DNA from: Schistocerca nitens
Taxonomy: Eukaryota; Arthropoda; Insecta; Orthoptera; Acrididae
Reading direction: 5' to 3'
Assembly: GCF_023898315.1 (NCBI RefSeq)
Contig: NC_064622.1
Coordinates: 171,698,178 to 171,762,177 of the forward strand
DNA length: 64,000 nucleotides
Part shown: positions 21,768 through 33,917 of the stretch, one piece after another
Position numbering within the stretch: position 1 is the stretch's first letter
Layout: every line of letters begins with the position of its first letter
The notes under the pieces: generated by a model
Databases searched by the model: none
Seen by the model: only the letters and a program-made list of their open reading frames with translations
What the model was told of the DNA's origin: nothing
Position numbers and translations under genes: made by a program

Positions 21768-22115
21768 AAATTGTTGGTACTCGTGTGGTGAGTGCTTCCG
21801 TAATCAACGTGGCTGGAGTGTTTGGTAATTAAAGATGGACCATATAGAAGGTTTACAGCGTGTGCAGGGAAAGCGGAAAAACATTATCTGGTAAGTCACA
21901 AGGGTGACGAATGTATGTGTTGACTGATCGTCACGGACGGTTGTTGAAGATGACTGTGCAGAAAAATAAGGGGATGATAGCTGCAAAAGCCACTGTAGAA
22001 CTCAATGTCGCACTCGCCAATATTGTTAGCACCAGAAACACACCAAGGGAGCTCCATAAATGGGGAACTGCAGCGCGAGCTAGAATTCTAAAACGATACA
22101 AATGCCCGTGAGAGG

Positions 22116-22323
22116 TTCAAATGGCTCTGAGCACTATGGGACTCAACTGCTGTGGTCATAAGTCCCCTAGAACTTAGAACTACTTAAACCTAACTAACCC
22201 AAGGACAGCATACAACACCCAGCCATCACGAGGCAGAGAAAATCCCTGACCCCGCCGGGAATCGAACCCGGGAACCCGGGCGTGGGAAGCGAGAACGCTA
22301 CCGCACGACCACGAGATGCGGGC
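22116..22323 (-). repeat. SINE-A2 in Tc1-delta
   Basis: Flanked by cccgtgagagg at 22105-22115 and cccatgagagg at 22324-22334. The tail is that of SINE-A (ggttcaaatggctctgagc, read antisense), but the head is a different tRNA-like sequence, with the complement of ggttcgattcccggcgggg at about 22246-22270. Another SINE-A2 is at 33978-34191. Confidence 0.88.
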
Positions 22324-23094
22324 CCCATGAGAGGAAAACATAGCACCGAAGCCATAAAACCCAGCCCGTGGGGCAATGGAACAGTATCATTTGGTCGAAA
22401 GAGTCACCTTTCACACTGTTTCCAACTTGTCGGCTACGTTTAATCCCAAGAGTGAGACATGGCAGGGGTTCGGTTCCGACTCAGGCGTATCGTGGTATTT
22501 CGTGGACTCTGCGGGAATTCTGCAACGTCGCGAAGGATTATTCAGAACCGATGATGGCACCTTCAGAGTGCTGAAACCGCTCATCTTGTAAACGATATTG
22601 AAGCGATCGTGACTTTTCAGTTATTTTAAAAACAGAGTGATCGCCCCACACACACCATGTGTTCACTGCAAGATTATATGAGCATTTTGGTGGATCACAT
22701 CCATCCTATAGTAGAATACTTGTTCACCAATGGTGATACTGTGTTCGCAAAAAGAAAGCGCCTTGTTCACGTAACTCACATTGCCCACGACTGCTTTTGA
22801 GCGCACGAGAACGACTTGTCGCTTCTACCCTAACCACCACAGTCGCAAGATCTCAATATTATCGACATTTTTTGGCGTACTTTGAAGAGAAGGGTACATT
22901 GGAGAGAAGGCTGCATGATCGCTATGCACTTTCATCAGCGTTACCTGGACTTGTCACCATTTTGGGGGAATAATGGTATAAGAGTCCCTTGAAACGATAC
23001 AGGACCTGTATTTGTGCTTTCCGAGACGAATGGGAGCTGTTTTGCATGCCAGCGTATTTCCTATACTGAATTACGCGTGGTAATATGTTGTGTT

Positions 23095-24440
23095 TATGGT
23101 GTTTCCATATGTTTCTCCAGGCCCTGTACATCATCGAAAACATAGTACCATTGGTATTATTTTTGCCTGTCATACACTCGAACTAATCGTGAGAAAACCA
23201 CTTGTGACGGTGCTCGCTTCTTTCCAAGTCAGTATCGATCGTAGTGCTGAGTTTTCACTCAGATGGCGCTTTGGCATTAGGCGCGTCGACCATAGATACT
23301 AGTAGACTGGCCTTGCTGTGCAGAAGCTATAGGGCTGGTGTGGCTCCAACATAAACCACGTGACTGTTGGCAGAACGTGGCGGGATTTCAAATCAGCGGT
23401 CTGCCATCCTATGTTTGTATCGTATTTTACCAACATTTCTCAATTGACTGCCAAACGCTTCCAACAAAAATTACTTTTTTATTTGCGAAAAATTATGTCA
23501 GAACTACATTTGACCTGGATTTGTTCACAGTACCATTTATAAAATCTAACAAATACATCGAACGCCCCTCTGGTGGGCAGCGGGACGAAATTACTATAAA
23601 CTTTCAATTAAAGTAAAATGTCGTTAAAATTCTTTTAAACTGTAAGAGTGGGCTCGTGTCAAAACTTTAAATATTGGATTCGCCGCGTTTTGAGCTCTAG
23701 TCACTTCTAAAAGAAAGTGGTATATGGGAATTATGTCAACTATAGGTGCCAAAATTGTCGACTTTAGGAGCAGGTCCATTTTAGAGTATCAATTTTAGGT
23801 GCACTTCAAAGGTTCAGTTCCTATTATTTTTACAAAAGTTTAAACTATCAGTTTAAAAAAAATTATATTTAGACGAAAGGTGAGACTTTTAAGTTTCAGA
23901 AAATAATTTTGGAGCCTACATTTATTCAATAGTATTAGAAGGTAGAAAAAAATTCTCTTCATGTGTCGACTATAGGTGCTCTTACCTTATTATAATCTCA
24001 CTTGTATATACAAAAGTCGCGTATGTGCAGATGGCTTAAAGTTTTCCTGTTTCAGGGCCTGTATCCAAAGCTGCCTTCGGTTTTCAGCCTTAGGGAACCT
24101 ATGAGTAGGAACGAGAAACTGTTATACTTACGTCTGTATCCGAATTATCACAGATACTTTCCAAAATATAATATGAGTCTGACTTTACAGGCATCACTTT
24201 CAACACTTTAATTTCCGCGATACTCTATTTCAAGTGTAAAAAACATATAAAAGTCACTTCAGCAGATTTCAATAAACGCGTCTGCACTATCATAGAAACA
24301 CACGTGAAATGTAATGCCAGTTCCCCCGCAAAACGCTGAGTACAGCCATAAGCGCAACACGAAACAACTATGTTTTGCCAACATTCACGTGACTTTAGCC
24401 CAGAGATGCTGGAGCCACGAAAATGACGTCAGGGCCAGTC
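23095..24440. other. No gene recognised; short recurring motif
   Basis: No gene. The phrase gtcgactataggtgc or close variants occurs near 23727, 23757 and 23950, which may be a degenerate short repeat. Frames at 23338-23616 and 24002-24211 have no known domain. Confidence 0.45.
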
Positions 24441-24449
24441 TATTATATT

Positions 24450-26110
24450 TATGGTCGAAGGTTAGGCGGTTGTTTCCGTGTGTGATCGCTGGCCGGGGCT
24501 TAGCTGGAGGCGTGTGAGCAGGTGAGAGGTGGCTGCCTTGGCGTGAAGACAGTTCGGCTCGGCTGGGGTTGTTTGCGTCTGGACGCCGAGTGGGGCCCGA
24601 TGGGAAGACCGGACCGTGATTTTACGGTGAATAGTGTGGACAGCGGCGTGGTGTGCCGTTTAACTTGATCCGCAAGGGGAGAAAACTCTCGCCTGTTGTA
24701 GTTTGTCGAGTCTGAGTCTGAAATACCTTCTATGTGCGGCGGGACGTCATTTCGTCCTCCTGTCTCTCCGTCACTGGCATTGCTATCCTCGTTTACCGTC
24801 CCATGTGCTACGCTGCTCTCCGTACTCTACTAGACGCTGGTGATGGAAGTGCGTCGTTCAGCGGCATGTTAGTGTGGGTGCTTTATGTTTGATCTTCAAG
24901 TGCATAGTCTTCGAGTGGCACTCCTTAGAGTTTGCCTTGCACAGTTAAATTGGAGTTTATTTTGTCTTGTGGTGTTTCCGCTTTCCGTTAACGAAGGTTA
25001 AGCTTGATTCGGCACTCCGTACTACGCTTGGCACCTCAGCAGACGGGTCGGAGCCAGCTTCGCGACTAAACGGAAGCCTTTGGACTGAGAGGTCATGTGT
25101 TTTGCATATTGTTCATAAATTGTTGTTTTGGTATTAAGTGGGCTGAGGTTTCTTATGGATTTCCCGGCATTTGGTCTGTTGTCTGGCCCGGGCCAGGTCT
25201 CGTTATTTTAAAAGTCGGTCCTTGTTTTGTCTTAGTACGATTTTGGTTTACTGCCTGGTGGTTCTGGTAGCATGCCGGGTCGCTGTCGTTGTGTTGCATG
25301 TTGTATGGGGCTGTGTGCTCGGAGCCGTGGAGTACCATTTGTGTGAACTGCTTCACTAGGGAGTACTGATCGGGCCATTCTCGGTCCTCTTTTGTATGGA
25401 CATAATTTTATTATTATTTTAAAGTAACATTAGCACTTAAATAATTTAATTCTTGTTGCGTTAATTGCAACTTGGGTGCTGAGAAATTTAGTAGTGTAAT
25501 TACGCAAGATTTAATAGTGGCACATGCCCCTTTACCTTTCGTAATCTGTTAATTACCGAAAGACCTTAAGCTCATACTCATATGATGTGATTTTCTTAAA
25601 TTATTGTATTTTTATGTCACGTTATTGTTTTTTAAATTTGCTGATCACTGGTGTACTGTTCCAAGTTTAAAATGTTTCAGGTAGTTGTTATTTGGGTGGA
25701 ACGCGCGGAACCGCAACGGAGAGAGTAGTTGCGTGCCTTACGTGCCCGTTGCTGGCGCGGCCTGGTGTCCGTTGTTTGTTCTGGTACACCTGAGTTAAGT
25801 GTTGTGTTGCCTCCTCCCTTGCGGCCCCGTCGTGTGCTTCTCATAAAAATTTCCTTCAAGGCACTTTAGTTAATTTTATGCTAGTATTATTTTAATTTCT
25901 TACATTGGTAAAATTGTGCGGCCTTCATTATGCACACTGTTTCTCATAATGTCTCATATATCATGATGTGCGTGTGTAATGGTGCAATAAATGGATGATT
26001 GTTATTTCTGTTTTGGCGCCCTTCATGCCTCCTTTCCTGTCGCCATTGGTACGCTATACTTGTACTTGTGTCGGTATCCCACATCACCACTTGGAGACAA
26101 AAAAACTGTT
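24450..26110 (+). other. Unassigned block; possible solo LTR or gene 5' end
   Basis: A 5' part (24470-25110) is GC- and CpG-rich; the rest is T-rich on the plus strand, with a polyadenylation signal AATAAA at 25986. TGGCGCCC at 26014-26021 resembles the start of a lysine-tRNA primer-binding site, but the following bases do not continue the match. The composition fits a long LTR (promoter first, polyadenylation last), yet I cannot see a matching TG/CA pair with a target duplication. A host promoter with a non-coding exon is the alternative. No coding frame is convincing. Confidence 0.3.
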
Positions 26111-26745
26111 AAATTCGTGTAGCCTTGGTATATGAGTGTATTATTCAGTCTTTAATGTTGCTCCAACTACGAAACGTGAGTTTTCTTAGACATACACGTA
26201 ATATTTTATGGAACTGTCGTCAGTGGATCGCAAGTTATATATATATATGTCTTACAATCTTTTTGAAATTTTGTCAGTCCCGCAAACGCACTTCTTTGTA
26301 TAGAGGAAAATGTAAAATATTTGCAGTTTGTCGGCTACTGTCATATTCTAACGAAACGAAACGCCTATGGTTAGGGAAACTTCTAACAAAACGAAACGTC
26401 TATGGTGAAGAAAACACGCATCTAGCAACTGCACAGACAGGTAAAATGTACTAAGCGCCACGAAATAAAAGTTTCACTCTTTTTGAAACCCCGCAAATAT
26501 CTTCCATTCCGACGCATAAGTCTGAAATTTGGCTCAAAGGTGCCTACAACCTTCCTCTATACTGATGCAAAATCGTAGAGCCCTGCGAAGACACCCTCGG
26601 GCTCAGCGTCGCATCAAACAGTAAGGTGCCAACAAATGCCCACCTAAAACATGAAAAGCATATAAGTAGCAACTGAAGAAAAGTACCCGGAAATATTAAC
26701 AACATTCTTGGAACTGTCACTTCCGTGAACTGAATTTTCATAAGT
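26111..26745. other. No gene recognised
   Basis: The open frame 26125-26454 has no recognisable domain. A short direct repeat of acgaaacgaaacg occurs near 26350 and 26390. Confidence 0.45.
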
Positions 26746-26749
26746 TCAT

Positions 26750-27165
26750 AGCCGCGCGGGGTAGCCACGCGGTCTCATCCGCCTTCTCACGGCTAGCGCG
26801 GTTCCCCCCGTCGGAGGTTCGAGTCCTCCCTCGGGCATGGGTGAGTGTGCGCGTTGTCTCTAGGGTAAGTTAGTTTCAGTTACATTCAATAAAATTTTTC
26901 AAGGTTTGTGACCTCATTGTCAATATATATAAAACTACCAACCGTCTTCAGGGTGATTTGCTTACTGCAGTAAGCAAGGTCGCTTTCAACAGGGCCGATA
27001 CTTCGCTAGTTGTATATATATTGACAATGGCATCACAACCCAGAAAAATTTTATTGAATGTGACAATGGCCGCGGAAGCCTACGTTTATATGGTTGAAGT
27101 TAGATTAAGTAGTGTGTAAGCCTAGGGACCGATGACCTGAGCTGTTTGGTCCCATAGGAATTTAC
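26750..27165 (+). repeat. SINE-D interrupted by a MITE
   Basis: The tRNA-like head (gccgcgcggggtagccacgc, B-box gaggttcgagtcctccc) lies at 26752-26838 and the tail (attaagtagtgtgtaagcct, gaccgatgacctgag) at 27100-27165. In intact SINE-D copies, for example 42231-42439, head and tail are contiguous; here a palindromic MITE separates them. Confidence 0.75.
26881..27062. mobile_element. Palindromic MITE inside SINE-D
   Basis: About 180 bp with long inverted repeats: acattcaataaaatttttc at the left and gaaaaattttattgaatgt at the right, continuing inward through cattgtcaatatatata and its complement. The centre has a perfect 20-base palindrome, ttgcttactgcagtaagcaa. No coding capacity. The class is not determined. 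Confidence 0.75.
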
Positions 27166-27269
27166 CATTAATTTCTTAGTTTCATTAAGTTCTTTTCCAT
27201 CCAGATTAACTGGCTCGTTTCCATAACTTATTTTCACTTTGAGAAAATGCACCTATGTATTTTCTTAAT

Positions 27270-27620
27270 CTGTAGCCTGAAGACTGGTCTTTTGCAGCTC
27301 TCCATGACAATCTCTCCTGTGCAGCTCTCCTCATTTCTGTATAACAACTCCAACGCAAAAGCGTTTTAAGTTGTTCATTTCTAAAACTGTTACACCTTTC
27401 TTCCCTCTGTTGCCAAACTGACTGTTTTTTCATACATTAGGATGTACAGGTCAAATGATACCTTCTTTTAGTCATGTTACACCACAAACGTGTTTTGTTC
27501 CCAGTTCGTTTTGGCACTACTCCTTCATTAGTTATCTCATTTACTTACTTCAGCTTAAACGTTCTTCTCTAACCCCACACTTCAGAAGTTTCTGTTCCCC
27601 TCTAATCGTTGACTTTTCAC
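27270..27620 (-). pseudogene. RTE-like LINE, 3' fragment
   Basis: The plus strand has cctgaagactggtcttttgc and agctctccatgacaatctc, close to the complement of the 3' end of the RTE-like element near 57390-57435. The text from 27480 to 27600 (cattagttatctcatttac, cacttcagaagtttctgttc) matches the complement of its region 57090-57180. The reading frame is broken. It is a diverged 5'-truncated copy. Confidence 0.5.
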
Positions 27621-27717
27621 TTCCGTGAAAGCCAGCATTCCAGGACAGACTTCATAGCACTTAATTGTTTTGGAATAATTTATTTCGCAGCACAACAATT
27701 TCAATACGCTGGTAACG

Positions 27718-27852
27718 GTTTCGGGAACCGCCAGCCATCTCCAGATTTTATAACTTAAAAACAAATTCTATTTATTTTCTCAGCTGCATTTAACATGAAA
27801 AAATATTTTACATAGTTATGACCAGTTTCGGTAGCTTAATTACCATCTCCAG
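27718..27852 (-). other. Two hammerhead-like motifs
   Basis: On the minus strand CTGGAGATGG occurs twice, each followed by a spacer and CGAAAC. In the copy at 27819-27852 stem II can be drawn as GGTA pairing with TACC, and the motif ends GAAACTGGTC, giving the classical GUC triplet. The copy at 27718-27745 ends GAAACCGTTACC. No long stem I is evident in either. See the related motif at 696-729. Confidence 0.3.
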
Positions 27853-27859
27853 ATCTGAG

Positions 27860-30800
27860 AACAGACAAAAAAAAAGTCCATAAGAACAAAGCTTCGTAAA
27901 ATTTTGCTATTGCCTTACTTTCAAAATAATTACAGGGGATTTACACACCACATATAATATTATGCACTTGCGGTGTTGTAGCGTCCATAACATTCTAATT
28001 TTAAATCTTCAAGTAAAATGTGCTATGTGCAGCCTAAAACTAACGTAAAGGCAAATATATTACGCACTGGCAAAAAAATAAGAATAACAAATAATTATTT
28101 AAGGAAAAGACCAGTTCATTGATCATACCATGTTATCAATGTCTGAAAGTTAAAAAAGTCTTAAACAAAGTGTTACAATTTTTATAATTTTACATTTGAT
28201 TATCTGCTTACGATCGCTTTCTCCTGTGTCTGACAATGACAGATGTATTCATAAATAAGTTTAAAAGTTAAAAGACAAGTTGCGCAGATCACGTCAAAAC
28301 TAAAACGCAGTAAAATAAAGCGATGTCATACTATAAGACAAAACCGTACCATACCATGAAACTTTACCATCCCATAAGACTTTACCACACCATAATGTTA
28401 CCACAGTATCGTGATAGTGCCGGGAAATAAATTGCTTTCAAAATATCTGAAATGTCGTAATTTCCAATTGATATTTATATTCAATATTAATGAATTACTC
28501 TTTTTCAGGAATGATTTGGTTGCTGTTTCCCGGGATAATTTTATGTCTCCTGTACTTCGGCTCTATCGGTTATCTTGCTGTCCGAACAGCAAACATCATC
28601 TACCACTTTCAGTGTCTAATTTCCTAACCCAATTCCGTCAGCATCACTTTATTTGACCACATTCCATTACCCTTGTTTTACTTTTGTTAATATTCGTCTT
28701 ATAACGTCATTGTAAGGCACTATTCCACCATAAAACAAAGAGAGCACACAAATTTAGTACTGTCAGAATGAGATGAAATACGAATCTGAAAACATTACGC
28801 ACCCCTCTCCCATGTTGAGGTAATGTACCACATGATGTGGAAGTTGCATGCAAATCAACATTATGTCCTCTGCGAGGACAAAACAGTACGTTACTGTCAC
28901 CTCAATAAGTTCTCTGGAAGCCCTGGAAGAACATCAACAACACGTCGTATTTATTTGCATCTTAAATTCTTCGCAACGTTTCAGGTAAATTTATCGCGTG
29001 TCTTTATGCGGTAACACGGCTGTACAGTTACCACGGACATGCTTGTTCAGATGCAAACGACGTGATTACGTTAGGGAAGAGATGGGCAGACGCAAGACAC
29101 CGTTCGCAGTGCTGCGCACGAATGAATGTTGACAAGGCTATTCTAGGCGGAGGGACAGCTGTAGCGTTTGCACAATGGCTGTACCGGCCGTGAAGCCAAG
29201 ACGATGCCAGCTTTTATTTTACTTTAGCACGAGTAGTTGTGTTAAAATATTATTGATGGACCTAAAAGAAACAATTTGTCATAGTCAGCCTAGTTACATT
29301 CGCCAATGGCCGAAAAAGTTTCAGCAATTTGTTTAAATAAAGGGGAATTTCTGAAATTTTAATTTCCTTCTCATTTTGTAATTATTCCGGAGGCTTTATA
29401 TTAAAAGTTTCCAAGATTTACATTTGTACCAAGCAGACAGTGAATAGACGTTTGATATTTAAAACCTCCGTAACTAGAATTGCAACAGAACTTCTTCAAA
29501 AACTCTACAAGAAAAAATATGTTTCCTCTCTTGCACTGAGGCAAGAGTCGCATTCGTATCTGTATTTTTTTAAACAGTGAATACTGGTAAAGTGCTGTTC
29601 CAAGCAACGAACTCTTTTCGAATACTATAATCGTGTTGCCTTTATCGCTGTAGATACGTTTTTCTCCAAAACCAAATTTCTAAATTTGGTAATAAATTTA
29701 TACTTCTGGACAAAAAGTTTAAAATACTGTAAATAATCAAAGAACGACTTCCATTAATTACTAGCTGTAATTTTGTTCAATACTGACGATGCATTTTGGA
29801 ATGTTTAGGCTTTGTCCTCAGTTTTGTATCAATGTTTGTATATGCAGCTGTTTTTGCTGGCCATGTCACATGTAGACAGATTAACATATAATGATGGCTA
29901 AAGGAACGTCTCTTTTGTCACAAACGCTACTTACTTAATTTAGTTAGAGTTACATGAAAATTCCGGCACAGGCAATTCATTTAATATAAAAAGTTTCAGC
30001 GCATTTCCATGTTTTTCTTACAGATGTTTACATTACATACTTTTAGAAATCTCTTCGTAACGTTTAGTGACTGAGTACAAATGGGTGAACAATGGGAAAC
30101 TTCAAGGTTAGTCAGTGTTCCAATCAAAGCGTTTTTTACCGATAAAATAGCAACTGCTGTAAATTTCATAGGTGTCTTTCATGCTGTACTTTGCGATAGT
30201 TGTTATATTATGTCGTTTTTCTTTTTCTTTATTTCTCATCCGTGTTGCTAAGATAACTGTAACGAGGAAAGAGATGAATTATTTCGCAGTAAGGACGTTG
30301 TGAAAAGCCTGTTATATAATTATTATGGCGAAATTATTGCCATAATGGTATAGTGATACTCCTTCTTAATGACGAATAATATGCGTAATACGATTACCAT
30401 AACTAAAAAGCAAGAGTGAACAGCCAAATGGGAGAACAGTGGGAAACTTCAAGGTTAGTCATTGTTCCAATCATCTCGTTGCACTTTTCAGAAAGCAAGA
30501 GTATCGTTATCAGATACGTTAGTAAACTATAAATGACAGTAATTTTATCTGTGCAAAAGTATTTAGTCTTCTAGTTACTTAAGGAGCGATTATAACACCA
30601 GTTTGTTGAAATTATCCCGTAATAACATGGCACAGTACAAGACACATGACACATCAACTGCAGGAGGCATTTTGCCTCTCAAATACACAAAAAGTGGATC
30701 AAAATAGTTACTCGTCAGGCATTTCTATTTCTTGCGTAAAAAAAGCAATAGTCCTCATTCACACATCTGGGCTGCAGGATTTTGTGATCTTTAAGAATTG

Positions 30801-30869
30801 TAGAATGATGTTGTTTCATTGAGAGTTACACATAATGCACCGCAGGAATCACCTACAGTGTTTTTAAAA
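27860..30869. other. No gene; one 47-bp duplication
   Basis: Three kilobases of AT-rich DNA without recognised genes. A duplication is noted: tgggaaacttcaaggttagt occurs at about 30094 and 30440, within similar stretches 30080-30126 and 30426-30473. Open frames at 28411-28656, 28823-29014 and 29401-29607 have no domain. Confidence 0.5.
30080..30473 (+). repeat. Direct repeat pair, 346 bp apart
   Basis: Two 47-bp stretches, 30080-30126 and 30426-30473, share aatggg, gaaca and tgggaaacttcaaggttagt, followed by cagtgttccaatca or cattgttccaatca. The intervening sequence does not repeat elsewhere in the window as far as I can see. They may be the remnants of a larger duplication or terminal repeats of a short element. 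Confidence 0.6.
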
Positions 30870-31010
30870 GTGGTTCAAATGGCTCTAAGCACTAAGGGAC
30901 TTAACATCTGAGGTCATCAGTCCACTAGACTTAGAACTACTTAAACATAACCTAAGGACATCAGACACATCCATGCCCGGGACAGGATTCGAATCTGCGA
31001 CCGTAGCAGC
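30870..31010 (-). repeat. SINE-A, head-truncated
   Basis: Antisense SINE-A; the tail and body are complete, but the head stops after gcgaccgtagca, so about 60 bases of the tRNA-like part are missing. Flanking gtgtttttaaaa (about 30858-30869) and tgtctttttaaaa (about 31012) look like a worn target duplication, so it probably arrived truncated. Confidence 0.8.
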
Positions 31011-31011
31011 A

Positions 31012-33120
31012 TTGTCTTTTTAAAATAATAAATCTCCAGGATCACGTAAAACACCAAAAAATCAGTATGCAGAAATACAAATCTAGGGCACTGCAACCGT
31101 TAAGTACTCCTGAATCATTATAGTAAATATAAAGACAAGATTTATAAGAGAAAACTGTTGATTAAAGATATAATAAAAAGTATCAAGAAATATCTTCGGC
31201 CCAAAGGGAATGGATGAGAAGATATTCATTGGAAATCCACGAATATTCTGAGAAAATCTCAGATGCTTTGAGGAAATAGTGAGTGTTATTTTAGATTCAC
31301 ATTATCCGAATTGACAGTTCTACTTTTTCTGCCCAATTGAAGTTAAGAATAACTCACTGCCTGAAACAGAAAAAACCTGCAGGAAAAAATCATCAAAGAG
31401 GACGTCTTACAGGAGGAAATTATGTAAGTTCAAAAATTTTATTGGGAAACCATCGGTCCGAATTTTAAGAAAAGAGCCAAGTCTAATTTGATAGAATGAA
31501 ATGCAAAAGAAATTTTTCACTGAGAAGATGAGGATATTTAGGGAGAAGTAGTTGTGTATAAGGTGCTCCATAAGCAACAATATCATATCCAGAAGTGGGG
31601 GATCACATCCATGAGTGTGGTTTTCTCTTCTTCTTGTTACACTCACCGACGGTATGTATTCTGCTGTATGAGCTCAGATTTCTACATTTGTCGTCATTTG
31701 GCGGAATGCATTTTGGTGGGACGAACGTGGTTGTTGCCTCACAAACCACCACAAGTTGTCAGAGTGTCTAGAGTAAGCCTCTACGCCATACTCACCACCT
31801 TCCTCGCAATATCTCCAAATCGATTTGAGCATTTGTGTGACGGTGCAGAGAAAGAGTAAGCAAACCAGTGCCGGTTCATGCATTCCTACTTTAAATCCTT
31901 TTGTAACCCATCATGGTAAGAGATCCGTTTGGCTTGTTTATATAAATCTCTGACTTCTGCCTTCTCCACTATTTGATTTATGAACTCTAAATGGCTCGGT
32001 CTGATGCCGTAGATAAATAATGACTATGACTGATTCCAATGACAGATCGCAAGTAGCTCAGTCAAACTGTATTGGAATTTTTATTACGTTAAGAGCACTA
32101 TATCACATTTGTTTATGTTGATGGTTAGCTGCCAGTTTTTGCTACCATGTGCTGATAGTCATCAAGTCTATCTGGATTTCGTAGCAATTACGCTTTGGAC
32201 GAATGTGGCGTTTTCGAACGTCACCATGGCACTAAAAACGTGGTCTAACAGGTGAACGGCAATTACATCCATTCGCACTTGACAGTGCGGTATAACAGTT
32301 TAAAAATGATGGCATGTCAAATGCTGTGCTAAAGCTATGGTGAAACGTGACGTACAGCGCGCAGCAGAAAAATCTGATGCTTTTAATTAACATTATCTCG
32401 CTCGTTACTCAACAGTTTAACATGCAGGTCGATACAAAATGTTGCAGATTGCAATGAGGTATTCGCCTTACGCTATAATCAGAGAGATACGTTGCAGAGG
32501 CGAGTTTTTAGTTAGCCACTATGAACTATTTCATATTGTTAATTACTACAAAGTTTTGACTATGTAGCACCACTCAGGTGTCTGCAAAACATGTCAGATA
32601 TAATATACGAAACTAGAAAGCAAAGAGCTACCATTTGTTTTTTGGTTGACAGAATAAAAAAAGGAGTTACAGAGTATAAACCGTTAAGTGGACAAACTTG
32701 GGTTTCAGTCAGCTTACTTGTCTGTGCCACACAGTTTTAGAAACTGAGTGTGGTTGGTTTAATGTATGATAAAATAAAGACGAATTGAGTAATGGTAATA
32801 TGGCAAATATAAAGAAAAGGGTACCATAAAATAAAAAATTAAAGTATAAAAATTTTAACTAATAATAATAATAATAATACACAGCATAGTCACAAGAGTT
32901 AGGGAGTACAAAACAATGACAGTGAAACCTCATGTGTGATCTATCGGAGTAAACCTGAGCGGAAAGAGGTGCTCCTGCAGGTTAACGTGGTATAACAAAC
33001 GACGACAGGGAGGGAAGAAAGGAATATTGTTGTATTATTACTTGTGCGAGGTACATACAGAGACTCATTGTACATTTACCTTAACACAGAAATAATTACC
33101 ACACGTTTACACATTATACT
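31012..33120. other. No gene recognised; AAT microsatellite
   Basis: A short (aat)n microsatellite is at about 32862-32879. Overlapping frames at 31554-31859 (plus) and 31674-31883 (minus) use the same bases; I recognised no domain in either. Nothing else supported. Confidence 0.45.
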
Positions 33121-33917
33121 AAACGGTCCAGTCACATTAATGTGAACACAGCCTATGTTCGATATCAGCTAGTAGTAACCACTCACAGATGGCAGGTAGA
33201 GCACACGCAGTGGGTGTTACACAGAGCGTGTCGGGGGGACGCCGAAAACAGTGCCGTCGTTGTCGTAATGCGGAAACGAAGCAATTTATCTTACATCCGT
33301 TTATCTTACATCCGCAACAGAATGATCATTGGCTTTCGGGGAAAGGAAGGAAGCATTTCCGAAAGTTTTCACACTGTTCACGTCCCGCTGTGGTTAAAGT
33401 CTGCCTTGCATTGCAAAATGACGCTATCCAGAACCGGTACCAAGACAACTGTGATGCACCACGGGCCATAGATAACAGGGGTGAACGAAGCCGTCGGAGA
33501 TGAGTACGGGCGAATAGAGGTGCAACTGTTGAGCAACTGATCGCCCAATGAAATAAGGGGCTACCAACAGCGTCTCCTCAACGACCGTTCAGCGAACGTT
33601 GCTGCATACCGGCCTCCGCAACAGGCGCTGGTTCATACACTCATGCTGTCCACTGTTCGTCAGTGAGGGAGGCTGCAATTTGCACCCCAGTCCACAATTG
33701 GACGTCCACTGAGGGGCTACATGTGGCCTTTTCAGATGACAGACGACCGTTGGAGGATTGTTTTCGTGGCATTCAGTGCGAGATCTCGTCATTCTGGAAA
33801 ACACAACTGATCAACACAAGAATGTTTCTATCCTTGGGAACCATGTCCACTCCTCTGTCAGGACAATGCAAAGTGTCACACAGCTTGCAGTGTACGTAAG
33901 TGGTTCGAAGAGCACCA

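Larger units (their letters stand above)
21385..23090 (+). pseudogene. Tc1-delta element split by two SINEs
   Basis: Plus-strand fragments read in order as one Tc1 transposase: DRHGRLLKMTVQKNKGMIAA and RELHKWGTAARARIL (DNA-binding region, 21911-22111); then QWNSIIWSKESPFTLFP (22375-22430), where the first catalytic D is replaced by K; then IHPIVEYLFTNGDTVFA, AHENDLSLL and DLNII near 22690-22870, with several stops. SINE-C and SINE-A2 interrupt it, both with target duplications lying in transposon sequence. Left and right limits are approximate. It is inactive. Confidence 0.75.

Noticed and set aside
31554-31883. Overlapping frames on both strands as a possible exon
   Set aside because: No recognisable domain or splice context; could not be supported.
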